This document shows positions 12,600-25,500 of a DNA stretch of 64,000 nt, piece by piece. Each line of letters begins with the position of its first letter. Positions within the stretch are counted from its first letter, which is position 1. Source of the stretch: Cymbidium sinense (Eukaryota > Streptophyta > Magnoliopsida > Asparagales > Orchidaceae); assembly GCA_021442155.1 (NCBI GenBank), contig CM038215.1, forward strand, positions 281,530,413 through 281,594,412. Reading direction: 5' to 3'. The notes below the pieces were generated by a model that saw only the letters and a program-made list of their open reading frames with translations, had not been told where the DNA came from and searched no databases. The position numbers and the translations under genes were made by a program.

Positions 12600-14780
12600 G
12601 TGAGGACATGTCATGTGATAAGCTTGTGGTCGTCTGCATGTACACCTACAAATATGGTTTTCATACAACTCAATCTTGTAGGTTCTGCTAGTGCTGTCGA
12701 ACACTTGGTATTCATTAATTTTTATTCGTAATGGCTCAGGAAATCTTCTTGCCTCATGTTCACTATCCTGCAAAGTTGCCTTAGCCAGGGGAGAGAACAT
12801 GGAGTCGTTGCTGGTTGGCTACTGATTTTGTTGAGTCTAGGTGTTTCATGAACATGATGACTATGTTATAATATATTGCAGAGACTAGTGCCTAAATTGG
12901 CAAGCCACGTGCCGCTTAAGTACACTGTTGAAGCATTCAGCTGCATTTGTGATCATAGTGTCATACCTGTACACATCATCATGGGTTAGAGACCACTGAT
13001 GTACATCCCTCGATACAAGTCAATCGTAGGCCTCCTGTTTGATGTTCTTGATATCGTCATATACCTTTAAAATGTAGATATCATAAGTATTACTATGCAT
13101 ATATATTTTCGACATATGAAATCAATGTCCCCGACTCCAAGTTGTCTAACTATTTTTGTTAAATTCTCCTCAAATGCCTTAGGCAAAAAACAATGTGCAC
13201 CACGGTAATATTTTTCCAGTGCCAAATCTGCGGCTCTCGTAAATGATGCACAAATCGCTCTAGTACGATAAATGGAATTAAGTCTTGAGTGTCAGAAACC
13301 AATATCATGACTCAATACTGATTCTACTACTGCGAAGACTAGTGAAAATAAACTGTTGTTGGCATCAATTCCAACCCAGTAGATTTCCGAACTTACCTAG
13401 GAAGAAAGTCCCATCAAGACATAAAATGGGTGACAGTATTTCGAACCAGTAATTGAAGGCTCAAATGACCGGAATAATCGTTAGAATCGCTTGACTCGAC
13501 GACATTGCACTCTATAGATCGATCCCCGCATAGAGCATACAACACACTTGAATCTCTCCAACGATCTAAGATTCCTCCCAACCACCAAATTAACCTTCGT
13601 CTTCTTATGCCATGCATCCTAGGCTTTCATGTAGGATACTCATATGTTAAACTTGGACTCAATACGACCTATAATCTCTCTAGGCTTTAAATCCAGTTGA
13701 TGCCTAATTGCAGGTTGAATGAAATAACTGATAAACTATATTGTACATTGCCTATGTCCGGTACTAAGGACTGGATGACTACATGAATGTGGTGAGCGTT
13801 TACTCCCAATTCTCCATACACCTCTCAATCTCTTACTTGAACTTGCATGTAAGCGCCACATGCAATGTGTAGCTTGGTTCGCATGTTGGGTGCATAATAT
13901 AGTGAACTTAGCTTTGTTTGAAGCGTAGATCACATAATCGACATTATTGATGATATACCAACCCTGAATAGCAAACTGCAGCTGCTTCTTATCATGAAAG
14001 TACATACTTTCTAACAGTTCATCTGAAATACAACTTTAAAGTTCAAAAGTTGACTCATCTGAAGGCCCATCAAATGCAAGCTATTTATCCCATTCTCTAG
14101 TTGTTTGAGCATGACGCATGTACTCAGATAGTAAGTGCTCATCTATTTCGCTTATTCTAACTGAGTAGTCCCTAATAAGCTCTCTGATCCTGTTAGATGG
14201 ATCTGTGCCCCTTAAAGAAGGCTTCATTGCATCACTATCATCCTCATCATCATCATCTACTTATCAGAAGGCATAAGTTTCATGCTCATCACCACCAGCA
14301 CCTTCAGCAACACCCACAAAATTAGAACTTGTCCCAGCTACATTAGTAGCTTCTATTTGTACAGCCTTGTACGCTTCCACTTGAGTACTTAGTGAGCCAT
14401 TAATAGGATCGAGGACCCATGTAGTAAGATGCGGTGATCAACATACTCTTTTGACATTCTATCTAAAGCAGATGACTCACCAGAGAATGATGGAGCTACA
14501 GGTCCGAGTCATGTGGATCCTAGACAATCCACCTTATGCTTCTACCTCTTCAACGAAATGATATCGCCCCCTCCAACAAACCCAGCTTGGAAACCGTACG
14601 ACTCGCAATGAGAAGGATCACATGGTGGTATCTCTAGGCAGCCACCATTTACTCCTTCAGCATTCTTCGGGCCTGGACCGTCTTGGTCTTGGGTGACCCC
14701 AGGCAACAACCCATCTACCACACCAGAGGAGTCGAGATCGATTCCCATTGCCACTCCACCCATCTTATGGACAGATTTGG
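12600..14780 (-). pseudogene. Mutator-like (mudrA) transposase, copy 1, frame-broken
   Basis: Read right to left, the parts of a MURA-type transposase come in the right order. First an acidic, Gly-rich N-terminal stretch with MGGVAMGIDLDSSGVVDGLL at 14,763. Next the MuDR DNA-binding domain at 14,005-13,736 (MYFHDKKQLQFAIQGWYI, then CMWRLHASSSKRL..W.I). Then catalytic-core text around 13,440-13,300 (LDGTFFLGK, then after a shift SLFSLVFAVVES-like). Around 12,990-12,900 comes MITNAAECFNSVLK, the conserved C-terminal block. Last the SWIM zinc finger at 12,700-12,610 with the CRCTCRRPQAYHMTCPH pattern (CxC...CxH). Several frameshifts and stops interrupt it. It would cut and paste the element by a DDE mechanism if intact. 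Confidence 0.85.
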
Positions 14781-14939
14781 GGAGCTTGACTAGTTCAATG
14801 ACAGAGAACGTTCATGACATATCATGCATAATAATGACATTAACAATGGATGATACTGGATGTCATAGATGAGCACATTGAATCCACTTTGGTAGAGTCA
14901 TATTCAGACACCAACGTAAGCGATAGTTGGACTTAGGCT

Positions 14940-15580
14940 GCATGACATGTATTTTTTACTTTTTAATTTTTTTATTTTTACCTATTTCAGTATATTATAC
15001 TAGACTTCATTTTTAGCTGTTATTTTTTATATGTGATAATAGTTTCAAGTTATTAATTTAAGGTTTTTTCTACAACAACTTAAATATTTTCTTCTTAAAA
15101 TATGTAAACAAAATCATAATGTTTAGATATTATATTTAGATTAATATATGTAACTATTTCAAATAAATTTAATATCAATAATTGGAATCATACTAATATT
15201 TTAAAATATTTTAATAATAATAATAATAACATTATAAATAAAAAACTTACAAAAAAATATTTTAACTTGGTTTTTTTTTTGAAAATCTTCTAACATAATC
15301 GAATTTTAATCCAACTAAACATGACAAATTTTAGGCTCAAAAATATATTAGTATATATTAATAATAATAATTATTTAGTTTAATTTTAATATAAAATTCT
15401 TATGATTAATAATTTATTTTAATTAAAATTCATTTTATTAAACTAGAATGTAAATAATAATTAACTTTCTAAACTTTAAATTTTATTACATATATTAATT
15501 AAAATAATTAAATTATATACATATAATAAATATTAAAAAAATTATATTTAAAATATTAATAATATAATGTCTCAAATATA
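14940..15580. other. Very AT-rich flank upstream of the transposase
   Basis: About 640 bases of A/T runs, including short aataataat and tatatta stretches, without coding potential. The counterpart is 55,400-56,037. A Mutator terminal inverted repeat would be expected hereabouts, but I could not identify one. Confidence 0.4.
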
Positions 15581-15584
15581 CTAT

Positions 15585-16362
15585 TGATATATTCCTCTAA
15601 AATTTATAAATCAAGCATATATTTCAAGTTAATATATCCCATCAAATTCAACTTTCAATAAGATGAGTCCAATAATACTAGAAGGTCAAATCGATCCCAA
15701 ATGAGCTCAAATCAATCTCAAAGTCACATATGAAATTTGAGACAGACCGGATGATCAAATGACTTCCAAATTTGACATGGATATAATCAATCGGCGGGTT
15801 CGATGAGACGAATCTAATGAGCCTAAGATCACTCAAATTGAAGATCGTTTGGATGATCAAATCACCAAAAAATTATCTATGATCAAATGAATCAATATAC
15901 ATCATCTGATGGAGTGTTTTGAGATTTGACTATAATGACCAAAATGTCACTCTCAGAATCCTATAAATATGACCTCATTCTTGTCATGAAGGTAAAGTAG
16001 AAGTGAACTTAAAGAATGTTGAGAGAGCTGTTCAAAGTTTGTCATCCCCACCATTATCGCCGTCACCATTGCGCCAACTCACACCGTTACACCCCAACTA
16101 CGTGATAGTCGAACTGATTCTGAATTTCCATTATCGATTTCACACATACAACTTTGTAATTCTGTGGAAGATTTAAACTTGTACTCCAAAGCAAATATAT
16201 AATGAAGCATTTTACTAGGCCCCTTGGTTTTCCCCCATTTCTGGGTTTCGATAAAAATTTGAGTTTCTTATTCTCTTTCCAACTATCGTGTGTGTGTTAG
16301 ATTTCCATACAAAGTTAAGGCGTGAAGGTTTATTCATGTTATAAGTTTTCTAGTACGCAACA
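15585..16362 (+). mobile_element. Solo LTR with ACTAT target duplication, copy 1
   Basis: The LTR begins TGATATATTCC and ends GTACGCAACA, flanked by the 5-base direct repeat ACTAT at 15,580-15,584 and 16,363-16,367. A TATA-like ctataaatat lies at 15,961. The part at 16,200-16,290 has the 'ccttggttttccc...tgggtttc' wording typical of the R/U5 region of plant Ty1/copia LTRs. No internal retrotransposon sequence or second LTR adjoins it, so it is a solo LTR left by recombination between two LTRs. Confidence 0.85.
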
Positions 16363-16742
16363 ACTATAAAAAATAGATACATAATAATAAATAAATTGTA
16401 TAAATTTAATATTAATATTTATAATACATATTGAACATATAAATAATTAAACTTTAGACTCAATTATGGCAATTTATAAAAAAAATATGTGCATTGTCAC
16501 AATTGTAATATGTTGGTTTTTAATTTTTTTAAATCAATCAATTTTGTTAAATTATATTTAAATAATGTTGATTTTTAAAATTTCTTCTTATATTATTTCA
16601 TGTAAGGCCGGTATTCAATTTGGTATTGCACTCTTTACTGCAGTTTGAAAATTAATATATATTTTAACAATTTTCAATTCACTAACCTATATCACAAAAA
16701 TGTGTGGAAGTTTTTCCAGTTCTTTATTCATTTAATGCTCTT

Positions 16743-16745
<3 letters not shown>

Positions 16746-16781
<36 letters not shown>

Positions 16782-16799
16782 AGAGAGAGAGAGAGAGAG
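16746..16799. repeat. (TC)n-TATA-(GA)n microsatellite hairpin, copy 1
   Basis: About 32 bases of CT dinucleotides, then tata, then about 19 bases of GA dinucleotides: a self-complementary stretch able to fold into a long hairpin. In copy 2 (57,210-57,243) both arms are much shorter. Confidence 0.95.
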
Positions 16800-18220
16800 T
16801 AATTAGATATGTCCAAACGTAGGAAAAAGAGAACAAGCATTACAAAAATACGAAGCTGTTTTGAAAGTAACAGCTGTATTAGTCTCTAGTTAATTCTGTA
16901 CGTGATACCACTTTTTCCCGATGCTCTCCTCTAGGGTTCGTGCTCCCCTTCCCCCGATGGCGATATGGCTCTCCTATACGGTGCGTTGACTTCCTCTCCC
17001 TCATTCTCGCTTCCTCGTGTTTCTCACCTTATGCTTCTCCTCTCCTCTCGAAATGGTTTTGCATCTACTTTCCTCTTTTCCTCATTTATCATCAAATCGG
17101 AGTGATGGTCCATCACGAGCAAGCCTTCTGATATGAGTCTAAATTGGGTTAATGGGTCAAAGTGGAATGAACCCTTGAGGAGTGATTATTGGTCAGGCCG
17201 TCGGATCGCGCGGTATTCCTTCTAACTGTTGGCTCTAGCACTTGGAATTACCTGATTAGCCTTGATTGGGTGTCGTTTGATCCCCTTAGCGATAGTGAGT
17301 CCACGTGGTGCCTCTCGGTTTGATCTGCCTTGATCTCATTCTGGAATGAATCTGAGCCTTCAATTCAAACTTACCCGGCTGTTCCTTGGCCGTGTGATGA
17401 GGCTTCTAGGGTAAGCTTTGCTTTAACTCCATTTTCTTTTGTTTCTCTTGATAGTTCAAGCCGTCGACGCTCCAGGAGAGGGAAAAGAGAGGCTGAGAGC
17501 GGAGGAGAAACCCTAGGATTTTTCAATCGAAGAGCGGGGTGAGGAAAACCGAGAAGAACCCAAGAGAAGAAGGAGAAGAGAAGAGGCGTATGGGAAAGGA
17601 AGTTTTCTTTCGAAATATATTCATTACACTGTTTGGTTTCTTGACCCCTATTTATACTTTTGTTTTCTTCTATAACCTAGATCTATGCTTTCTTTTACAA
17701 GGTTGGAAGTTGATACACTTGTAATTATTTTCTCGTTATCGCTATTGAGTTTGTAGCTTCTTATCTTGCTCGCTCTCTGGATGGTTGGGTGGTTATTCAT
17801 ATTTAACTTCAGTTCTTCTTGGTTTCTTGATTGCTTTATTTATTCTTTTATCATCTGAAGTTCTCTGTTTTAGGTGTTGACGTAGGGTTCTTTCTGGAAG
17901 TTTATTTGGCTTCACTCTTGTTATACTTTCTGTTGCTCATCTTTGGTTTCTGATGTGTATTACTTCTCTGTAAGGGTCTTGTATTGAGTTTGTAATCTAT
18001 TGGATTTATATTGCTTTGTAGTCTGTAATATTCTTGTTGTATTCTAGCCCTTCTGTTTGTAATTTATGGATGTATGTGGCCCATTTCTTTATTCTTCTAA
18101 TTCTTTTTAGTATTAGAATGGCCTATACTGATTCTTATTTTATCCTTTCATATATTATTGAATGAAGTCTTTCATCCAATATGGAGTTTTTTTATTCCTT
18201 CTGCTTCTGTTGTCTTTTGG
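16800..18220 (+). other. Leader-like stretch upstream of the DUF4283 frame
   Basis: Contains 'ctctagggttcgtgctc' (16,930) and 'gaggagaaaccctagga' (17,503), wording common in plant 5' leaders, then about 600 bases of T/G-rich text. The counterpart is 57,245-58,680. Open frames at 16,940, 17,330 and 17,539 differ between copies and are not supported. It could be a LINE 5' leader for the frame downstream; this is inference. Confidence 0.4.
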
Positions 18221-18231
18221 ATAATATGGGA

Positions 18232-18900
18232 TCATATCATCTTCCCTCGCTACACCAATCGAACTGGAAGGTGCTACTAAATGCCCATAATGAAAACAAC
18301 AACTCCTCTATCCTATAAACCGTCCTCTGAAGATGAAGTGTGTTTCTCGGAAGAGGAATTGGTGGTGGGCCAGAAGGAATGAGAGTTGTCTCTTGTTGGT
18401 CACGCTGAGGGAAACGCCCTTTATGGCTCATTGCTTGCGACAAAGTGGGTATTTAAAGGCCAATTGGAACTCCTAACTTTGGAGGGTGATTTTTCTTATT
18501 GATTTTCATGCAAGACTATGATCCGGTTTGGAACAATGGCCCATGTTTTTTAAACGCCGCTTATCTTTCGGGAGTGGTTGTGGGACTTAAAAGAAAACTT
18601 CATTGATATCCCCTTGGATTAAATTCCAAATCTTCCTTTATGTTGTTGGAACAAGAGGGGCTCTCAAAGGTGGCCAAATTGGGGTTCCTATTGCGGACAA
18701 TCTCATACCAAAGCTCGACTTACTTTCGCTCGAGTCTGTGTTCAGGTACTTCCATCATCCCCCCTTACTGTTCTTTAAATTTAAATGGGATAAAAATTGA
18801 TCAACCGTCCTTTATGATTGGAAACCCTATGCTTGTTCATTGTGCCACTTTCGCACGATTCCTAAACCGCTATCAATCCTCCTACTCCTGCTACATACAT
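18232..18900 (+). pseudogene. DUF4283 (LINE ORF1-like) fragment, copy 1
   Basis: Frame-broken copy of the coding stretch described at 58,681-59,425. It keeps text equivalent to WIKFQIFLYVVGTRGALKGG and the tail DWKPYACSLCHFR-like before the end of similarity to the family. Extra short indels compared with copy 2 split it into at least three frames. Confidence 0.6.
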
Positions 18901-18919
18901 TCATTTGCAATACAGACTT

Positions 18920-20338
18920 TAATAAACAATTATAATTAAAGTCTAACATAAATAAACACTTGCACTCACAATAACACTTGCACTACAACACTAGTCTACT
19001 AGTGATATTTGAGATAAGACAACTCATGACTGCTAATTAGACTTTTTGGACATTATGGATAATAGCCCTCTAATGTTGGTAGATCATAATAACGACAGTC
19101 CCGGGATGATGAAACTATCGGATCTTGATCGGGACTACTCATTTTTTATTTTAGACACCATCCACACCACGCATAAATATCAATTTATATCGTGATTTAT
19201 ATTTATTTTCAACCTTAATCAAGAGTGTTTTCTTATCGTAGCTATGGATGCTTACGCTCATTGGAAGTAGAACTTTATATAAATAAATTCCAACATAATG
19301 TTGAGAAATTTGAATATAAATCATTCAAACTCATGAAGAACAAACTCTAAACATCCTATAAAGATGACAAAGATTTTTGAAGTTATTTCTTCCGATGTTC
19401 TTCTCAAAGAAGTGGGTCTTCTTTGTTGTAAGATTATTGCTACTTCTATGGAGGTTCAAGCTATATATGATAATGAAGAACCTCTTGATGATTCATCTGA
19501 TTCAAAGGTTATCTGGTAAGTTGATTTATCTAACTTTTCCAAATTTAACATCTCATTTTCCATTGAAAGGGTTACTCAACACATGTAAAATCCAATAAAA
19601 AAGCATTGTGAAGTATATTAGAAAGTATCAGTGAAAGAATTGCTAAGTATTAATCGAAGTTATAGGCCATTATGTGTGTTGAAATTTTTATTAGAGCATG
19701 ATTTTCTTATTACTCGCCATGATTCTATATTGTGTCATTTGATTGTCATCTATATTTCTAACACTTTTTCTTTAATATAGCTTTTACTCATTTGCCATAA
19801 AATAGAAGAAAACGAGGCCAGAGAAACTATAATTTATCAAGGAGTCTTGCTATGACATATTAGTGGAAAAGTTGTGAGAAAACCATAATTATTAAAATAG
19901 TTTCTTCTCTGCTCTTTATCACTCCCATAGCATTTTAGTATCTTTTCACACACAAATATTACTTTAATTTGATTGAACGTTATGCCATTTTCCAAACTTT
20001 GATTACCACTTAACTATACTAGTGTTAAAGCAATTAAACTTACATAACCATTCATGTCATTTTACCCATGAGGATCCCATGCAACAAGTGTGATGTTACA
20101 AAATTCTTGATATATCTGTTCAAAATGACGGTGCATTTCCAATCGCGTTTGAGTGTTTCTTTTGTATCATTGTCCTCTCAGCTAAAAACTCAGATTAAGG
20201 AGGCCTAAAAATTGGTTAGTTTTTTGCCATTAGTATTTCAGTTGGAATTCATTTATGCACCTATTATACTCATTGTTATCTTAACTGACTTGTAGTCATT
20301 CCTCCTGTTCTTCTTTCTATTCCATGTTTGTGGAAGTC
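18920..20338. other. Non-coding stretch around exon-like fragment A
   Basis: Apart from the exon-like fragment at 19,364, nothing is recognisable; it is AT-rich with ordinary plant intron-like composition. Counterpart 59,430-60,820. Confidence 0.4.
19364..19515 (+). CDS. Exon-like fragment A, copy 1 (unknown protein)
   Basis: Begins with an ATG (MTKIFEVISS), stays open for 50 codons through LLCCKIIATSMEVQAIY and DNEEPLDDSSDSK, and runs into a perfect GTAAGT donor at 19,516. In copy 2 (59,834-59,990) the frame is also open. The short divergent stretch differs in length by about 6 bases (DVLLKEVG against SISGSSQRSG), so compensating indels kept the frame. I do not recognise the protein. It may be the first coding exon of a captured or decayed gene. 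Confidence 0.35.
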
Positions 20339-20341
20339 TAA

Positions 20342-20592
20342 GAGTACATTTGATAGAGCGATGCATAGTGGTGAGAGCATTTGAGAGCATTTTAGTTTTG
20401 AGGAATCTATAGTTTTGTTTTGAGGAATCTACGGTGTATTTTGTAACCTAACCTCGCTATCTGTGGTGGCACCCAGAAAATTGAGATTTGATTTTTGTAA
20501 AAAAAAAAAATTGTATACCCACTATAGCTTCTTTATATAGCTTTTCGATTCCACCACAACTTTTCATATAACTATAGTTATCCCAAAGACTC
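20342..20592. mobile_element. Harbinger/Tourist-type MITE, copy 1
   Basis: Short non-coding element with imperfect inverted ends (GAGTACATTTG at the left, CAAAGACTC at the right) flanked by TAA on both sides (20,339-20,341 and 20,593-20,595). A 3-base TAA target duplication and termini around a TTTG core suit the PIF/Harbinger superfamily. An A-run at 20,500 lies in its interior. Shorter than copy 2 by about 60 bases. Confidence 0.5.
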
Positions 20593-21387
20593 TAAATTGT
20601 TAACATTCATTTAAAAAATCTCATCATATCAAAATTTGGAAGATTTTTCAAATTATTTTCTTTCCATTTTGCTTACTATTTATGTCATCAATCTTAGCGC
20701 CTATTAGGTTGGCTTGGGTAGCTTAATAGCCATAATTCTCTAATCGTTATATGTGCATTTTACGTAGTCTTAAGTAAATCATTTACATAACATTAAGCTA
20801 TAATGATCATTTTATGTTAATTAATATGCATGCATGTGTAGAGTTGACAATGAGTTGAGCTAATTGTAGAACTTTTTCCTCGATAACATACCTAAAATTG
20901 ATTTCAAAATTTTGGTTGTTGATTTCTAGTTTATGAAGATTTTTTTTTCACAACAAAATTCAATTCCCCTCATTTGTTTTGTCACATTAATGTCATCTAT
21001 TTAAGATAAGAGATAGTTAGAGTTGCATCTATTTAAGATAAGATGTTGAAAAATTTATATAGTTTTAAGTTTATATTGAGGGTAGAAAATGAACTAATAA
21101 GATAGTCGATAAAATTTGTATGTAAAGATTATGAAAGATAATAGGCATGCTGAAGATTGCATTAAAAAATTTGCATTGAGTTAACATCTCGTAGAGCACT
21201 TAATATACAAGAATATTTATTGGTATTCATAAAAGAAAGCTAAAGGAGTTAGAATAACATTAATTATGAAAATGATAATGATGATGCAAAATCTCTTTTA
21301 TACATGTTTTTTCCATTAACAAGCATTGAGCTTTGAAATTGTTCTTGAACTATCATGCACTTATCATCATCTTACATTCATTTTTAG

Positions 21388-21484
21388 ATGGATAAGTGAT
21401 CAACAAATGTCCGAGGGTGTTTATCCCGGTGAAAATGTATACATTATTTTGCAGTTGGATGGTCGTATCAGAAGATCAGGGAAG
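21388..21484 (+). CDS. Exon-like fragment B, copy 1 (unknown protein)
   Basis: Preceded by a T-rich tract and AG (21,386-21,387) and followed by a GTATGT donor (21,485). In one frame it reads WISDQQMSEGVYPGENVYII followed by LQLDGRIRRSGK, low in the A/T-rich codons of its surroundings. A frame break separates it from fragment A if the two are joined directly, so further exons or a different gene must be assumed. Not recognised. Confidence 0.35.
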
Positions 21485-21686
21485 GTATGTTATATAAACT
21501 CATACTTTAATTTTTTTTTTACTACTACTTGTGGAATGGTTTCATGCTTATTATTATTTTTATATGAGTCTTATAACAATACTAGGTTGTGGGGAACACA
21601 GATTTAACTATTTGTATGTATGACCTAACATGGATATCTTTTGTATCATGATGACCCGTTTGGAAGCAAATTAGCAAGATGGGAAT

Positions 21687-22653
21687 TGTTGAGTGCTAGA
21701 AAATCGATGTAGAGTGAAAGTTTACTTTAGCTTTGTGAAATCCAAAGACAAACAATATTTAAAGAGTGAACAAGAAAACTCGAATTTTACGTGAAAACCT
21801 GAAAAGAGGAAAACCATGGGCCTAGCTGTAAAATTTTCCACTATATATTTGTTTTGAGTACAAGTTTTCCGATACGGATTACAAAATTGTATACGAGAGG
21901 TCAATGGGAATCCCAAAATCGACAACAACAACCATATAGTCACGCTTAGTTGTTATTAGAGATGATGGTGCACAAGGGAAACAACCAATCGACGAAGGTC
22001 ATCATGATGGAGACCGCAAGATGGAGCCGAGGATCGCGATCGACGGGTAGTCTGGTGAACGCCGGTATTCGGTGATGATGACCTGACGATGGTTGATGAC
22101 GGCGACCGCGATGAGCTGCCGTAGTGGTCTGGGACGAGCAACGGAGATTGATGACGGCAAGGATCTCGACGGCGGCAGAGATATTGTGTAACCAACGGGT
22201 GGTCGGCGATGAGGCACGATTATGTCGAGGATTTTCAAGCTTTAGAACTGTCTCTTGCTTGGCCTCCTCATATGAGGAATGAGGGACTATTTATAAATTT
22301 GGAGGAGTGACATCTGAAATACATGCAAAATCAACCACTTCATCGGAAAACTCAAAATGATTCCTTTGATCAGTTGATGTATTTTAAGTATTTGAATGCT
22401 CAAATGAAGTCAGAATTATGAGATCTTGGGCTCGTGATCCATCGAGACGCCGATTTGACTTTAAACACTGTGTTTGAGAGTTATTTAGGGATTTAAATGA
22501 CATCCCAGTTTTCAAGGATATTTTAAGTGCTTGATCTCACCGCTTCAACTTCTATCGCTTTAGCATCAAGATTCATGCTTCGACTAGTAGTATTTTAAGT
22601 GTCATATCAGGAATATCGATTAGATGAAAATTTTAAAATTTTAGTTTCTAACA
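21687..22653 (-). mobile_element. Copia-type LTR in reverse orientation, copy 1
   Basis: On the minus strand the element starts TGTTAGAAAC (22,653) and ends ACTCAACA (21,687). A minus-strand TATAAATAG-type box lies near 22,290. The + strand text 'ttttacgtgaaaacc...ggaaaaccatggg' at 21,786-21,820 is the complement of the classic plant copia 'gtggttttttccc..ggttttccacgtaaaa' end of R/U5. The GC-rich part at 21,980-22,210 gives spurious frames. The flanking 5-mers (ggaat/tttac) do not match and no internal region adjoins, so it is a solo LTR with lost duplications or a rearranged remnant. Confidence 0.65.
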
Positions 22654-22749
22654 TTTACTAATAATAAGATAATTATTTATGCATTTTTTAATGAAAAATC
22701 TAATGGAAGATAATATGTATGTTTGCTAAATTAAGTAAATTAATACAAT

Positions 22750-22773
22750 TATATATATATATATATATATATA
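22750..22773. repeat. (AT)n microsatellite, copy 1
   Basis: About 24 bases of alternating AT between 'caatt' and 'aattg'. The equivalent in copy 2 (63,360-63,409) is about 50 bases. Confidence 0.95.
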
Positions 22774-23341
22774 ATTGTATTTTTTTGTGGTTATTTAATT
22801 ACATTTTTTTCTTTCAAATTTACAAATATTATTTAATTAATTTCTGCTTTTAATTTTATAAATAAATATTTAATTTATTAATTTTGAATTTGATTATATT
22901 ATTATTATTTTTATATTTAAGTTATGAAAACATTATAATAATTAAACTATAATCTTTCCAATTGTATTAAAAATTATGACTAATTTTCTAAATTTAAAGT
23001 CTTAATATTTCTAAAATTAATTTCATGACAAAAATATAAGTTTTGAATTAAAATTAATTTTTGAATTTCCTGATTCATATTCTTGAACAAATATTTATCT
23101 TCCTCGCAAAATTATCAATTAACCGCTTCTTCTTGTTATACTCTTCTCATCCACAACAAACCCTAACACCTTTTCTTAAAAAAAATAAACTAAATCTAAA
23201 GTTTCTATATTTAGAAGAAAAAATGAACCTAGTTAAGCTTTACCTTGAATTAGATGAGGAAAAAAAAAGACGAGCCATAATCTTTGATATATTCGCTTAT
23301 GGACTTCAACTCTTGCTTCTCTTCTTCCTCTACATCTCTCA

Positions 23342-23344
<3 letters not shown>

Positions 23345-23376
<32 letters not shown>
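23345..23376. repeat. (TC)n microsatellite
   Basis: About 32 bases of alternating TC within a pyrimidine-rich stretch resembling a plant 5' leader. The second copy is cut by the window end at 64,000. Confidence 0.95.
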
Positions 23377-23379
<3 letters not shown>

Positions 23380-23750
23380 CTTCTCGTCTCTTTTTTTCCT
23401 CTGCTCGAGGTATCTTTTGTTCGCTAACTTTCTCTTTTTCATTCTATGTATAAGTTCAACCTCCCTCTTGACTTTAAAGAGAAAAATTGACTAATATCAG
23501 TTCAATTGAGGTGTTAGTTGATTTGTCTTATTTTTATAGCTTTAAATTTTGATCCACAAGTCCTAGAAAATAATTTTAGAAAGTTTAGTTGAAGATTGTT
23601 TGAAACAATAATAATCGGAAAAGACTGATCTTTTATGCTAACATCCTTTCAAGCAATCTTTCTTAAAGTGTTTTTTCAAACGGAATGATAGATCAACTGT
23701 CATATATCATTATATATAGTTAATAAATTTAGAGTTATAACATCTATGCA

Positions 23751-23819
23751 GGGCATGCCTGATTGGCAGCAGATTGTGAAGGAGTTGCCTCCATTGGAAG
23801 TTTCTCAGAAACTCGAAAG
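23751..23819 (+). CDS. Possible small 5' coding exon
   Basis: Bounded by 'tgcag' and a GTAATT donor, with an ATG at 23,755 giving MPDWQQIVKELPPLEV and six more codons in frame. It lies 400 bases downstream of a CT-rich leader-like stretch. No homology is recognised and no downstream exon was found; continuing past the donor meets a stop at once. Weak candidate. Confidence 0.25.
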
Positions 23820-24165
23820 GTAATTTCTTCAATCGGATGAAGAAGTCCTTGAGTTTGGATAGGGAGATGAGCCTTCCCTTATGCTCGTACAATTATGCTA
23901 TAATGAGACAAATTGAATTATGTAACCTCCATGCACAAGGATGGGGACGATAATGAACAACTTCCTTCTCATTAATATATCAACATAATATATGATTTAT
24001 AGGAAAGTGAAAGAAATTTAAGAGATTATGATTATAATTTTTTTTATATTTCTTTTTTATTATTTACATATTTGATTCATATGTCATCTTGACATAAATC
24101 TACATTAAATATTTTAGGTATACATATCATACAATTCTAATGTATTTATATATCTACTACTTAAA

Positions 24166-25499
<1,334 letters not shown>

Positions 25500-25500
<1 letters not shown>

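Larger units (their letters stand above)
10514..23376. repeat. Segment B, first copy
   Basis: Recurs in the same orientation from 51,017 to the last base of the window; 23,341 lines up with about 63,990, so the true right end of the duplication is outside the window. In copy 1 segment B follows segment A almost directly (junction 10,417-10,515). In copy 2 the two segments are separated by about 6.6 kb. It carries the Mutator transposase and PMD remnants, a solo LTR, a DUF4283 frame, two exon-like fragments, a MITE and a minus-strand LTR. Confidence 0.97.

Noticed and set aside
21956..22238. Arg/Ser/Pro-rich minus-strand frames
   Set aside because: They come from the GC-rich part of the reverse LTR; the copy-2 version (62,506-62,889) is a different frame and sequence.
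23061..23453. 130-codon plus-strand frame with Ser/Leu repeats
   Set aside because: It reads through a (TC)n microsatellite and AT-rich leader-like DNA; no domain.
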